64,000 bases of DNA from Flavobacterium plurextorum (GTDB lineage Bacteria; Bacteroidota; Bacteroidia; Flavobacteriales; Flavobacteriaceae): contig NZ_MUHD01000034.1 of NCBI RefSeq assembly GCF_002217395.1, forward strand, positions 96,687-160,686. The letters run 5' to 3'. Shown one piece after another: positions 9,700-16,319 of this stretch. Made by a program: the position numbers and the translations under genes. The notes under the pieces are model-generated. The model had not been told where the DNA came from. It made no database searches and worked only from the letters and a program-made list of their open reading frames with translations. The stretch's first letter is position 1. The number at the start of each line of letters is the position of its first letter.

Positions 9700-9894
9700 A
9701 TGTTAATTATACCAATTAAAGACGGAGAAAATATCGATAGAGCATTAAAGCGCTATAAAAGAAAATTTGATAAAACAGGAACTGTTCGTCAATTAAGAGC
9801 GCGTACTGCTTTTATTAAGCCTTCTGTAATCAAAAGAGCTCAAATTCAAAAAGCTGCTTACATCCAAACATTGAAAGATGGTTTAGAGAGTTAG
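9700..9894 (+). CDS. rpsU: 30S ribosomal protein bS21
   Basis: This 64-aa basic protein begins MLIIPIKDGENIDRALKRYK and matches bS21 of Bacteroidota. It binds near the 3' end of 16S rRNA on the small subunit platform, and in this phylum it contributes to sequestering the anti-Shine-Dalgarno. The start is fixed by a strong Shine-Dalgarno 10 nt upstream. The gene has its own -7 box and its own terminator, so it is monocistronic. Confidence 0.95.
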   Translation: MLIIPIKDGENIDRALKRYKRKFDKTGTVRQLRARTAFIKPSVIKRAQIQKAAYIQTLKDGLES

Positions 9895-9917
9895 TATACT
9901 GCTTTTTTAAAATAATT

Positions 9918-9968
9918 ACCGTTAGTGATCAAAAAGTTTTAACTTTGATCCTAACGGTTTTTTTATTT
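9918..9968 (+). terminator. rpsU terminator
   Basis: A long stem (ACCGTTAG-GATCAAA pairing with TTTGATC-CTAACGGT, one bulge) is followed by a T7 run, just after the rpsU stop codon. Confidence 0.9.
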
Positions 9969-10023
9969 TGGAATCTTTTCTAAATGGTTTGTGTGTAATT
10001 TGGATGAATTGGAAAAAAAACTT

Positions 10024-10917
10024 ATGAAGTCAAATAAAGAAGCTTTTCGTAATTATTTACAGTTGGAGAGAAAATATTCCCCACATACGGTTAATGCTTA
10101 TTTGGCGGATTTGGATTGTTTTGAGGAGTTTAATAAAGTGCGGTTTGAGCAAGAGAATATTGATGGTGTTAATTATGGTCAGATTAGGAGTTGGGTTGTT
10201 TCTTTGGTAGATCAAGAAATTTCAAATGTGTCTGTAAATCGAAAAATGGCTTCCTTGAAAGCTTTTTATAAATTTCTTTTAAAAATAAAGCAAATAGAAG
10301 TTAATCCGATGTTGAAGCATAAGGCACTCAAAACGCCAAAAATTGTGCAAATTCCGTTTTCAGAAAAAGAGATGGGGGATTTTGTGTCTGAGAATGATTT
10401 TGTGGAAGGTTTTGAAGGTGTAAGAGATAGGCTTGTTGTGGAGCTTTTTTATACAACAGGTATTCGTCGTGCAGAATTGATAGGGTTGGAGGTGAAAAAT
10501 GTTGATTTGTCTTCTGGTGTTATTAAGGTTTTGGGAAAAAGGAATAAAGAAAGGATTATTCCGCTTCTGCCTATTATTGTGAGTCAGGTTGATTTGTATT
10601 TGAAAGAAAGATTTTTGCTTGAGGAAATTCAGGATTCAGAATATTTTTTTATTTCAAAAAAAGGGTTAAAATTGAGTGAATCTTTTGTGTATCGATTAAT
10701 AAATTCTTACTTTAGTAGGGTCTCTGAAAAGGTGAAAAAGAGTCCGCATGTGCTGCGGCATACTTTTGCAACTCACTTATTAAATAATGGAGCAGATTTA
10801 AATTCAGTTAAGGAATTGTTAGGGCATTCAAGTTTGGCATCGACTCAGGTTTATACTCATAATAGTTTAGCGGAGCTTAAAAAAGTATATGGTGATGCAC
10901 ATCCTAGAAATAAATAA
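10024..10917 (+). CDS. xerC: Tyrosine recombinase XerC-type
   Basis: This 297-aa site-specific recombinase has an N-terminal SAM-like core-binding domain (YLQLERKYSPHTVNAYLADL). The catalytic domain holds the first arginine in TTGIRRAEL, the HxxR box in HVLRHTFATHL, a later LLGHSS histidine and the nucleophilic tyrosine in STQVYTH. It resolves chromosome dimers at dif with a partner recombinase. An upstream GTG at 9991 extends the frame by 11 residues, but the ATG at 10024 matches the usual XerC start. The hibernation factor gene follows after 34 bp. Confidence 0.88.
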   Translation: MKSNKEAFRNYLQLERKYSPHTVNAYLADLDCFEEFNKVRFEQENIDGVNYGQIRSWVVSLVDQEISNVSVNRKMASLKAFYKFLLKIKQIEVNPMLKHKALKTPKIVQIPFSEKEMGDFVSENDFVEGFEGVRDRLVVELFYTTGIRRAELIGLEVKNVDLSSGVIKVLGKRNKERIIPLLPIIVSQVDLYLKERFLLEEIQDSEYFFISKKGLKLSESFVYRLINSYFSRVSEKVKKSPHVLRHTFATHLLNNGADLNSVKELLGHSSLASTQVYTHNSLAELKKVYGDAHPRNK

Positions 10918-10951
10918 TAATTCTGAAATGTTTAACCCTAAAATTATTATT

Positions 10952-11254
10952 ATGAAGGTAGATGTTCATGCAGTTAACTTTACTGTTGACAGAAAATTGG
11001 TTGATTTTATTCAAGAAAGAATGGATAAGCTTGAAAAGTATTATGATCGAGTTGTTTCGGCAGATGTTTTTTTGAAAGTTGAAAGAACAAGTGATAAGGA
11101 GAATAAAGCAGTAGAGATTAAGATTAATGTTCCGGGAGATGATTTTTTGGTAAAGAAGCAGTGTAAGTCCTTTGAGGAAGCTATTGAGAATTCAGCTGAA
11201 TCATTAGAGCGATTGCTTGTAAAGAGGAAAGAAAAAATAAGAGCACATATATAA
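10952..11254 (+). CDS. hpf: Ribosome hibernation-promoting factor (HPF/RaiA family)
   Basis: This 100-aa protein matches the short HPF/RaiA (YfiA) fold: MKVDVHAVNFTVDRKLVDFI, then a helix, then a basic C-terminus (RLLVKRKEKIRAHI). Such proteins bind the 30S decoding centre in stationary phase and silence ribosomes. The frame is open upstream to 10889, overlapping xerC, but the ATG at 10952 gives the family's standard start. The tRNA/tuf promoter begins about 25 bp downstream. Confidence 0.85.
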   Translation: MKVDVHAVNFTVDRKLVDFIQERMDKLEKYYDRVVSADVFLKVERTSDKENKAVEIKINVPGDDFLVKKQCKSFEEAIENSAESLERLLVKRKEKIRAHI

Positions 11255-11278
11255 TTGAAATTTTTTTTAAAAAATGTT

Positions 11279-11307
11279 TTGATTAAAAGATAAAATAGCT
11301 ACATTTG
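11279..11307 (+). promoter_or_regulatory. Promoter of the tRNA-tuf-rpoBC block
   Basis: TTG (11279-11281) and TACATTTG (11300-11307) are separated by 18 bp, a good match to the Bacteroidota -33/-7 promoter. It lies 37 bp before tRNA-Thr and is the only strong promoter seen before rplK. Confidence 0.8.
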
Positions 11308-11308
11308 C

Positions 11309-11335
11309 AGTCCGTTAGAAATAGCGGACTTTTTT
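11309..11335 (+). terminator. Hairpin with T-tract at the promoter start site
   Basis: A 9-bp stem with a GAAA tetraloop (11309-11330) runs into a T6 tract. It could end transcription coming from hpf. Because the new transcript should start at about 11311-11314, the hairpin may also form only partly at the 5' end of the tRNA transcript. Confidence 0.55.
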
Positions 11336-11344
11336 AATGTAATT

Positions 11345-11418
11345 GCCGATGTAGCTCAGCTGGCTAGAGCAGCTGATTTGTAATCAGCAGGTCGTGGGTT
11401 CGAGTCCCTCTATCGGCT
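11345..11418 (+). tRNA. tRNA-Thr (anticodon TGT)
   Basis: The cloverleaf has a 7-bp acceptor (GCCGATG with TATCGGC), an anticodon loop TTTGTAA and the T-loop GGTTCGAGTCC. The anticodon TGT reads ACA. The CCA end is not encoded. Confidence 0.93.
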
Positions 11419-11481
11419 CAAAAAAAAGTTTCAAATGCGATTTGAAACAAGTTCTTTTAAAAGATTGGATTTTAAAAATTA

Positions 11482-11562
11482 GGGGAGATACTCAAGCGGC
11501 CAACGAGGGCAGACTGTAAATCTGCTGTGTGAACTTCGCAGGTTCGAATCCTGCTCTCCCCA
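11482..11562 (+). tRNA. tRNA-Tyr (anticodon GTA)
   Basis: The acceptor is GGGGAGA with TCTCCCC and the anticodon loop is CTGTAAA, giving GTA. A long variable arm (TGTGTGAACTTCGCA region) is typical of type II tRNA-Tyr. The CCA end is not encoded. Confidence 0.93.
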
Positions 11563-11638
11563 CAAAAAAAAGAAGATGAAGTTTTGGTTTTTAGGTTTTT
11601 AAAAATCTGAAAGCTAAAATCGAAAATCAGAACTCTCT

Positions 11639-11710
11639 GCCGGTGTAGCTCAGGGGTAGAGTGCTTCCTTGGTAAGGAAGAGGTCTCGGGTTCAAATCCC
11701 GACATTGGCT
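11639..11710 (+). tRNA. tRNA-Thr (anticodon GGT)
   Basis: The acceptor is GCCGGTG with CATTGGC (two G-T pairs), the anticodon loop is TTGGTAA, giving GGT, and the T-loop is GGTTCAAATCC. It lies 55 bp before tuf, as thrT does in E. coli. Confidence 0.92.
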
Positions 11711-11765
11711 CAAGTAAGTAGGAAATTGAAAATTAATATATAACTAAGATTAAAAATTAAGTAAA

Positions 11766-12953
11766 ATGGCAAAGGAGAATTTTAATCGTTCCAAACCGCA
11801 CTTAAACATAGGTACAATTGGACACGTAGATCACGGAAAAACTACATTAACTGCTGCAATTACAAAAGTATTGTCAGATGCTGGTTACTGTCAAGCAAAA
11901 TCGTTTGATCAAATCGATAACGCTCCAGAGGAGAAAGAAAGAGGTATTACTATTAATACATCACACGTAGAGTATGAAACTGCTAATCGTCACTACGCTC
12001 ACGTTGACTGTCCTGGTCACGCGGATTACGTAAAGAACATGGTTACTGGTGCTGCTCAAATGGACGGTGCTATCTTAGTAGTTGCTGCTACAGATGGTCC
12101 AATGCCACAAACTCGTGAGCACATCCTTTTAGGTCGTCAGGTTGGTATTCCAAGAATCGTTGTTTTCATGAACAAAGTGGATATGGTTGATGATGCTGAG
12201 TTGTTAGAGCTTGTTGAAATGGAAATTAGAGATTTATTATCTTTCTACGAATATGATGGAGATAATGGTCCTGTAGTTCAAGGTTCTGCTTTAGGAGGAT
12301 TGAATAATGATCCTGCTTGGGTACCAAAAATCATTGAATTAATGGATGCTGTTGATGCTTGGATCGAAGAGCCAGTGCGTGACGTAGCAAAACCATTCTT
12401 GATGCCAGTTGAAGATGTATTTACAATTACAGGTCGTGGAACTGTTGCTACAGGTCGTATCGAAACTGGTATTGCTAATACAGGTGATGCTGTTGAAATC
12501 ATTGGTATGGGAGCTGATAAATTAACTTCTACTATTACAGGAGTTGAGATGTTTCGTAAAATCCTTGATAGAGGTGAAGCTGGAGATAACGTAGGTTTAT
12601 TGTTAAGAGGTATTGATAAAGAATCTATCAAAAGAGGAATGGTTATCATTAAGCCAGGATCAGTAAAACCACACGCTACTTTCAAAGCTGAGGTTTATAT
12701 CTTGAAAAAAGAAGAAGGTGGACGTCATACTCCATTCCATAATAACTACCGTCCACAGTTCTACGTACGTACAACTGACGTAACAGGAGTTATTACTTTA
12801 CCAGAAGGAGTAGAGATGGTAATGCCAGGAGACAACTTAACAATTAATGTTGCTTTATTAAGCCCAATCGCTATGAGTGTTGGTTTACGTTTCGCTATCC
12901 GTGAAGGTGGTAGAACTGTAGGTGCTGGTCAGGTAACTGAAATCGTAGGTTAA
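11766..12953 (+). CDS. tuf: Elongation factor Tu
   Basis: This 395-aa GTPase delivers aminoacyl-tRNA to the ribosome. Its G motifs are all visible: GHVDHGKT (P-loop), DCPGHADYV (switch II) and NKVDM (base recognition). The C-terminus (GAGQVTEIVG) is typical. The gene is embedded in a tRNA cluster and followed by a hairpin, tRNA-Trp and secE, the conserved bacterial arrangement. Its codons are strongly biased, as for a highly expressed gene. Confidence 0.98.
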   Translation: MAKENFNRSKPHLNIGTIGHVDHGKTTLTAAITKVLSDAGYCQAKSFDQIDNAPEEKERGITINTSHVEYETANRHYAHVDCPGHADYVKNMVTGAAQMDGAILVVAATDGPMPQTREHILLGRQVGIPRIVVFMNKVDMVDDAELLELVEMEIRDLLSFYEYDGDNGPVVQGSALGGLNNDPAWVPKIIELMDAVDAWIEEPVRDVAKPFLMPVEDVFTITGRGTVATGRIETGIANTGDAVEIIGMGADKLTSTITGVEMFRKILDRGEAGDNVGLLLRGIDKESIKRGMVIIKPGSVKPHATFKAEVYILKKEEGGRHTPFHNNYRPQFYVRTTDVTGVITLPEGVEMVMPGDNLTINVALLSPIAMSVGLRFAIREGGRTVGAGQVTEIVG

Positions 12954-12970
12954 TCCTATAAATAATTATA

Positions 12971-13008
12971 AAAGCCAGTTGATTTTCTTAATTGAAATCA
13001 CTGGCTTT
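12971..13008 (+). terminator. Hairpin between tuf and tRNA-Trp
   Basis: A 14-bp stem with one bulged T (AAAGCCAG..TGATTT paired with AAATCACTGGCTTT) lies just after tuf. It has no real T-run, so it may be a weak terminator or an RNA processing site. Confidence 0.5.
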
Positions 13009-13012
13009 AATT

Positions 13013-13083
13013 ACGGGCGTAGTTCAAGGGTAGAATAGCGGTCTCCAAAACCGTTGATGGGGGTTCGAATCCCTCCGCCCGTG
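13013..13083 (+). tRNA. tRNA-Trp (anticodon CCA)
   Basis: The acceptor is ACGGGCG with CGCCCGT, the anticodon loop is CTCCAAA, giving CCA, and the T-loop is GGTTCGAATCC. It lies 18 bp before secE, a placement I recall as common in Bacteroidota. Confidence 0.93.
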
Positions 13084-13101
13084 CAATAAAAAATATATCA
13101 A

Positions 13102-13299
13102 ATGACAAAAGTTACTAATTATTTATCAGAGGCTTTCGAAGAGTTAAAGTCAAATGTTACTTGGCCTGCTTGGGCTGAGGTTCAAAAATTGACAATTGTT
13201 GTAGCTGTATTTTCGATTCTATTTGCTTTGGCAACTTGGGGAGTAGACGAATTTTTTGCAAAAGCTTTGGCTGGATTTTTTAACTGGTTAAAAGGATAA
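13102..13299 (+). CDS. secE: Preprotein translocase subunit SecE
   Basis: This 65-aa short form of SecE has the conserved amphipathic segment (YLSEAFEELKSNVTWPAWAEVQ) followed by one membrane helix (about 28-48). It clamps SecY in the protein-conducting channel. It is followed 10 bp later by nusG, the standard gene order. Confidence 0.93.
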   Translation: MTKVTNYLSEAFEELKSNVTWPAWAEVQKLTIVVAVFSILFALATWGVDEFFAKALAGFFNWLKG

Positions 13300-13309
13300 T
13301 TTTTTTGTG

Positions 13310-13861
13310 ATGGCAGATAATAATGTGAAAAAATGGTATGTAGTTAGAGCTGTAAGCGGACAAGAAAATAAAGTCAAAGCTTATATCGAAACTGAGATTG
13401 CCAGATTAGGTATGGGTGATTATGTTTCCCAGGTTTTGGTACCTACAGAAAAAGTGGTTACTGTAAAAGAGGGAAAGAAAATGTCTAAGGATAAAGTTTA
13501 TTTCCCTGGATATGTTATGATCGAAGCCAATTTAGTTGGGGAGATACCTCATATTATTAAGTCTATTACTAGTGTAATTGGATTTTTAGGTGAGATCAAA
13601 GGTGGGGAACCGGTTCCTTTGAGACTTTCTGAAGTAAATAGAATGTTAGGTAAAGTAGATGAGTTAGCTGTTAATACAGACACTCGTGCTATTCCTTTCA
13701 ACTTAGGAGAAACTGTTAAAGTGATCGATGGACCATTTAACGGATTCAACGGAACGGTTGAAAAAATTAATGAAGAGAAGCGTAAACTTGAAGTTATGGT
13801 GAAAATTTTCGGAAGAAAAACACCATTAGAGTTAAGTTTTATGCAAGTTGAAAAAGTATAA
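13310..13861 (+). CDS. nusG: Transcription termination/antitermination factor NusG
   Basis: This 183-aa protein has the NGN domain (KKWYVVRAVSGQENKVKAYIE, later FPGYVMIEA) and a C-terminal KOW domain (VIDGPFNGFNGTVEKIN). It binds RNA polymerase and links it to Rho or the ribosome. A GTG precedes at 13307, but the ATG at 13310 gives the usual MADNN start. A hairpin separates it from rplK. Confidence 0.96.
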   Translation: MADNNVKKWYVVRAVSGQENKVKAYIETEIARLGMGDYVSQVLVPTEKVVTVKEGKKMSKDKVYFPGYVMIEANLVGEIPHIIKSITSVIGFLGEIKGGEPVPLRLSEVNRMLGKVDELAVNTDTRAIPFNLGETVKVIDGPFNGFNGTVEKINEEKRKLEVMVKIFGRKTPLELSFMQVEKV

Positions 13862-13883
13862 TTTTTGTTACATCTATAATAAC

Positions 13884-13912
13884 CACTATAATCGCTTCCA
13901 ATGATTATGGTG
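13884..13912 (+). promoter_or_regulatory. Hairpin in the rplK leader
   Basis: CACTATAATC pairs with GATTATGGTG (one G-T pair) around a 9-nt loop, 16 bp before rplK. It may be a partial terminator or the feedback site at which L1 represses the L11-L1 message, as known in other bacteria. No L1 consensus was verified. Confidence 0.4.
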
Positions 13913-13928
13913 TTAAATTTTTTAAAAA

Positions 13929-14366
13929 ATGGCTAAAGAAATTAGTAAGGTAGTTAAACTACAAGTTAAGGGAGGTGCTGCGAATCCGTCGCCACCGGTT
14001 GGACCTGCTTTAGGAGCTGCTGGGGTTAATATCATGGAGTTCTGTAAGCAGTTCAATGCTAGAACACAAGATAAACCTGGCAAAATATGCCCAGTACAAA
14101 TTACTGTGTATAAAGACAAATCATTTGATTTTGTTGTAAAAACTCCTCCAGCTGCTGTCCAATTATTGGAAGCTGCAAAGCTAAAGTCTGGATCAGGTGA
14201 ACCAAATCGTAAAAAAGTAGCTAGTGTTACTTGGGACGTTATCAAAGCAATTGCTGAAGATAAAATGGTAGATTTAAATGCATTCACAATCGAATCTGCA
14301 ATGAGCATGATCGCTGGAACTGCTAGATCTATGGGTATAACTGTATCAGGAGATGCTCCTTTTTAA
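13929..14366 (+). CDS. rplK: 50S ribosomal protein L11
   Basis: This 145-aa protein matches L11: an N-terminal thiostrepton-site domain (VKGGAANPSPPVGPALGAAGVNI would be the motif region, residues about 11-33) and a C-terminal RNA-binding domain. It forms part of the GTPase-associated centre on 23S rRNA. It is 13 bp ahead of rplA, so the two are co-transcribed. Confidence 0.97.
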   Translation: MAKEISKVVKLQVKGGAANPSPPVGPALGAAGVNIMEFCKQFNARTQDKPGKICPVQITVYKDKSFDFVVKTPPAAVQLLEAAKLKSGSGEPNRKKVASVTWDVIKAIAEDKMVDLNAFTIESAMSMIAGTARSMGITVSGDAPF

Positions 14367-14379
14367 TTAAGAGAAAGAA

Positions 14380-15069
14380 ATGGCAAAATTAACAAAAAAG
14401 CAAAAAGAGGCTGCTTCAAAAATTGAAAAGAACAAACTATACTCTTTAAAAGATGCTGCTGCATTAATTAAAGTTATAGCTTCTGCAAAATTTGATGAGT
14501 CTGTTGATATCGCAGTTCGTTTGGGTGTTGATCCAAGAAAAGCGAATCAAATGGTTAGAGGTGTAGTTACATTACCTCACGGAACTGGTAAAGACGTTAA
14601 AGTATTAGCATTAGTTACTCCAGATAAAGAAGCGGAAGCTAAAGAAGCTGGGGCTGATTATGTAGGTCTTGATGATTACTTGCAAAAAATTAAGGATGGT
14701 TGGACAGATGTTGATGTTATCATCACTATGCCAGCTGTTATGGGTAAATTAGGTCCATTAGGTCGTATTTTAGGACCTAGAGGTTTAATGCCTAACCCTA
14801 AAACAGGTACTGTAACTATGGATGTTGCAAAAGCTGTTCAAGAGGTTAAAGCTGGTAAAATTGACTTTAAAGTTGACAAAACTGGTATCGTACATGCAGG
14901 AATTGGTAAAGTTTCTTTTGGAGCTGAGCAAATTTATGACAATGCACACGAAATTATTCAAACATTAATCAAACTTAAACCAACTGCTGCTAAAGGTACC
15001 TACATTAAAGGTATTCACCTTACAAGCACTATGAGTCCTGCAATTGCATTGGACCCTAAAGCAGTATAA
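14380..15069 (+). CDS. rplA: 50S ribosomal protein L1
   Basis: This 229-aa protein matches L1 in length and motifs, with GPRGLMPNPKTGT in the middle as the family signature. It forms the L1 stalk near the E site and in many bacteria represses its own operon. It sits between rplK and rplJ with short spacers. Confidence 0.97.
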   Translation: MAKLTKKQKEAASKIEKNKLYSLKDAAALIKVIASAKFDESVDIAVRLGVDPRKANQMVRGVVTLPHGTGKDVKVLALVTPDKEAEAKEAGADYVGLDDYLQKIKDGWTDVDVIITMPAVMGKLGPLGRILGPRGLMPNPKTGTVTMDVAKAVQEVKAGKIDFKVDKTGIVHAGIGKVSFGAEQIYDNAHEIIQTLIKLKPTAAKGTYIKGIHLTSTMSPAIALDPKAV

Positions 15070-15091
15070 TTGGTAGTTAATAATTTTTAGT

Positions 15092-15595
15092 ATGACTAGA
15101 GAAGAAAAATCAATCGCGATTGAAGATTTAACTGCACAGTTAGCTGGTACAAATATTATTTATGTATCTGATATTTCTGGATTAAATGCAGAAACAACTT
15201 CAAACTTGAGAAGAGCTTGTTTTAAAGCAGGTATTAAATTAGAGGTTGTAAAAAACACTTTGCTTGCAAAAGCAATGGAAGCTTCTGCTAATGACTATGG
15301 AGATTTACCTTCAGTATTGACTGGTAATAGTGCTATATTTATTTCAGATGTTGCAAATGCACCTGGAAAGATAATTAAAGATTTCAGAAAAAAATCGGGT
15401 AAACCTGTATTAAAAGGAGCTTATATTAACTCTGAAATTTACATTGGAGATGATCAATTAGATGCATTAGCAACTATTAAATCTAAAGAAGAACTTCTTG
15501 GAGAACTTATTGGATTATTGCAGTCACCAGCACAAAGAATTATCTCAGCTTTACAAAACAAATTCGCAGGAAGCGAAGAAGAGGCTGAGGCATAA
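15092..15595 (+). CDS. rplJ: 50S ribosomal protein L10
   Basis: This 167-aa protein matches L10: the N-terminal 23S-binding region begins MTREEKSIAIEDL and the C-terminal helix carries the L7/L12-binding segment. Only 22 bp separate it from rplA, so the long L10 leader typical of E. coli is absent. rplL follows after 91 bp. Confidence 0.95.
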   Translation: MTREEKSIAIEDLTAQLAGTNIIYVSDISGLNAETTSNLRRACFKAGIKLEVVKNTLLAKAMEASANDYGDLPSVLTGNSAIFISDVANAPGKIIKDFRKKSGKPVLKGAYINSEIYIGDDQLDALATIKSKEELLGELIGLLQSPAQRIISALQNKFAGSEEEAEA

Positions 15596-15686
15596 TAATT
15601 CACCGCAAGGGAGTTATTTCCTTGTTGCTTAATTAGCGCACAATAAATAAATTATATTTTACAAATCATTTTAAACGATAGAAAAA

Positions 15687-16058
15687 ATGGCAGATTTGAA
15701 ACAATTCGCAGAACAATTAGTTAACTTAACAGTTAAAGAAGTTAACGAATTAGCAACAATATTAAAAGACGAGTATGGTATCGAGCCTGCTGCTGCAGCT
15801 GTAGTAGTTGCTGCTGGTGGTGGAGAAGGTGCTGCTGAAGAAGCACAAACTGAATTTACAGTTGTATTAAAAGAAGCTGGTGCTTCTAAATTAGCAGTTG
15901 TAAAATTAGTTAAAGAACTTACAGGTTTAGGTTTGAAAGAAGCTAAAGATGTAGTTGATGGTGCTCCAAGTACTGTTAAAGAAGGTGTTTCTAAAGAAGA
16001 GGCTGAAGGTCTTAAAAAATCATTAGAAGAAGCTGGAGCTGTAGTTGAGCTTAAATAA
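15687..16058 (+). CDS. rplL: 50S ribosomal protein L7/L12
   Basis: This 123-aa acidic protein has the N-terminal dimer domain, an Ala/Gly-rich hinge (about residues 35-52) and the C-terminal factor-binding domain (VKLVKELTGLGLKEAKDVVD). It forms the stalk that recruits translation GTPases. The spacer upstream holds a small hairpin (CAAGG..CCTTG). Confidence 0.97.
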   Translation: MADLKQFAEQLVNLTVKEVNELATILKDEYGIEPAAAAVVVAAGGGEGAAEEAQTEFTVVLKEAGASKLAVVKLVKELTGLGLKEAKDVVDGAPSTVKEGVSKEEAEGLKKSLEEAGAVVELK

Positions 16059-16080
16059 TTCAACACAGTTTTAAGAACTA

Positions 16081-16124
16081 GGTTTAGGTCCTGAGTTAAC
16101 ACTCAAAGGCCTAAACCATTTTTC
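16081..16124 (+). terminator. rplL-rpoB attenuator-like hairpin
   Basis: GGTTTAGG (16081-16088) pairs with CCTAAACC (16110-16117), with further pairing inside, followed by ATTTTT. Its place after rplL matches the partial terminator that reduces rpoB expression in E. coli. Confidence 0.7.
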
Positions 16125-16319
16125 GTATAATAAAATATATCAAGTTTTATTATCAAATAGTTTAAAATACGAAAAAGTTTTTGATCAATACGAAGAAAAA
16201 AAATTGAACTCACTTTTGGTTTATTTTTAAAGATGTATTGATTATAATAAGAAAGTATAGATTAAACAGTGTGTTTTACACAAAAAAATTACTTTTTTTA
16301 ATCAAAATTTTGTCCATTG

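Noticed and set aside
11472..11705. 77-aa open frame on the minus strand across the tRNA cluster
   Set aside because: It is the complement of tRNA-Tyr and tRNA-Thr. Its peptide has the ESRIRTCE/FEPETSSLP words known from false proteins predicted on tRNA genes.
12278..12685. 135-aa open frame antisense to tuf
   Set aside because: It is a by-product of the strong codon bias of tuf on the other strand, with no leader or family match.
15070..15091. L10 leader (autoregulatory RNA) before rplJ
   Set aside because: The gap to rplA is only 22 bp, too short for the leader structure.
15671..16102. 143-aa open frame antisense to rplL
   Set aside because: The Ala/Ser/Thr-rich product mirrors the Ala-rich hinge of L7/L12. 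It covers rplL fully and has no promoter.
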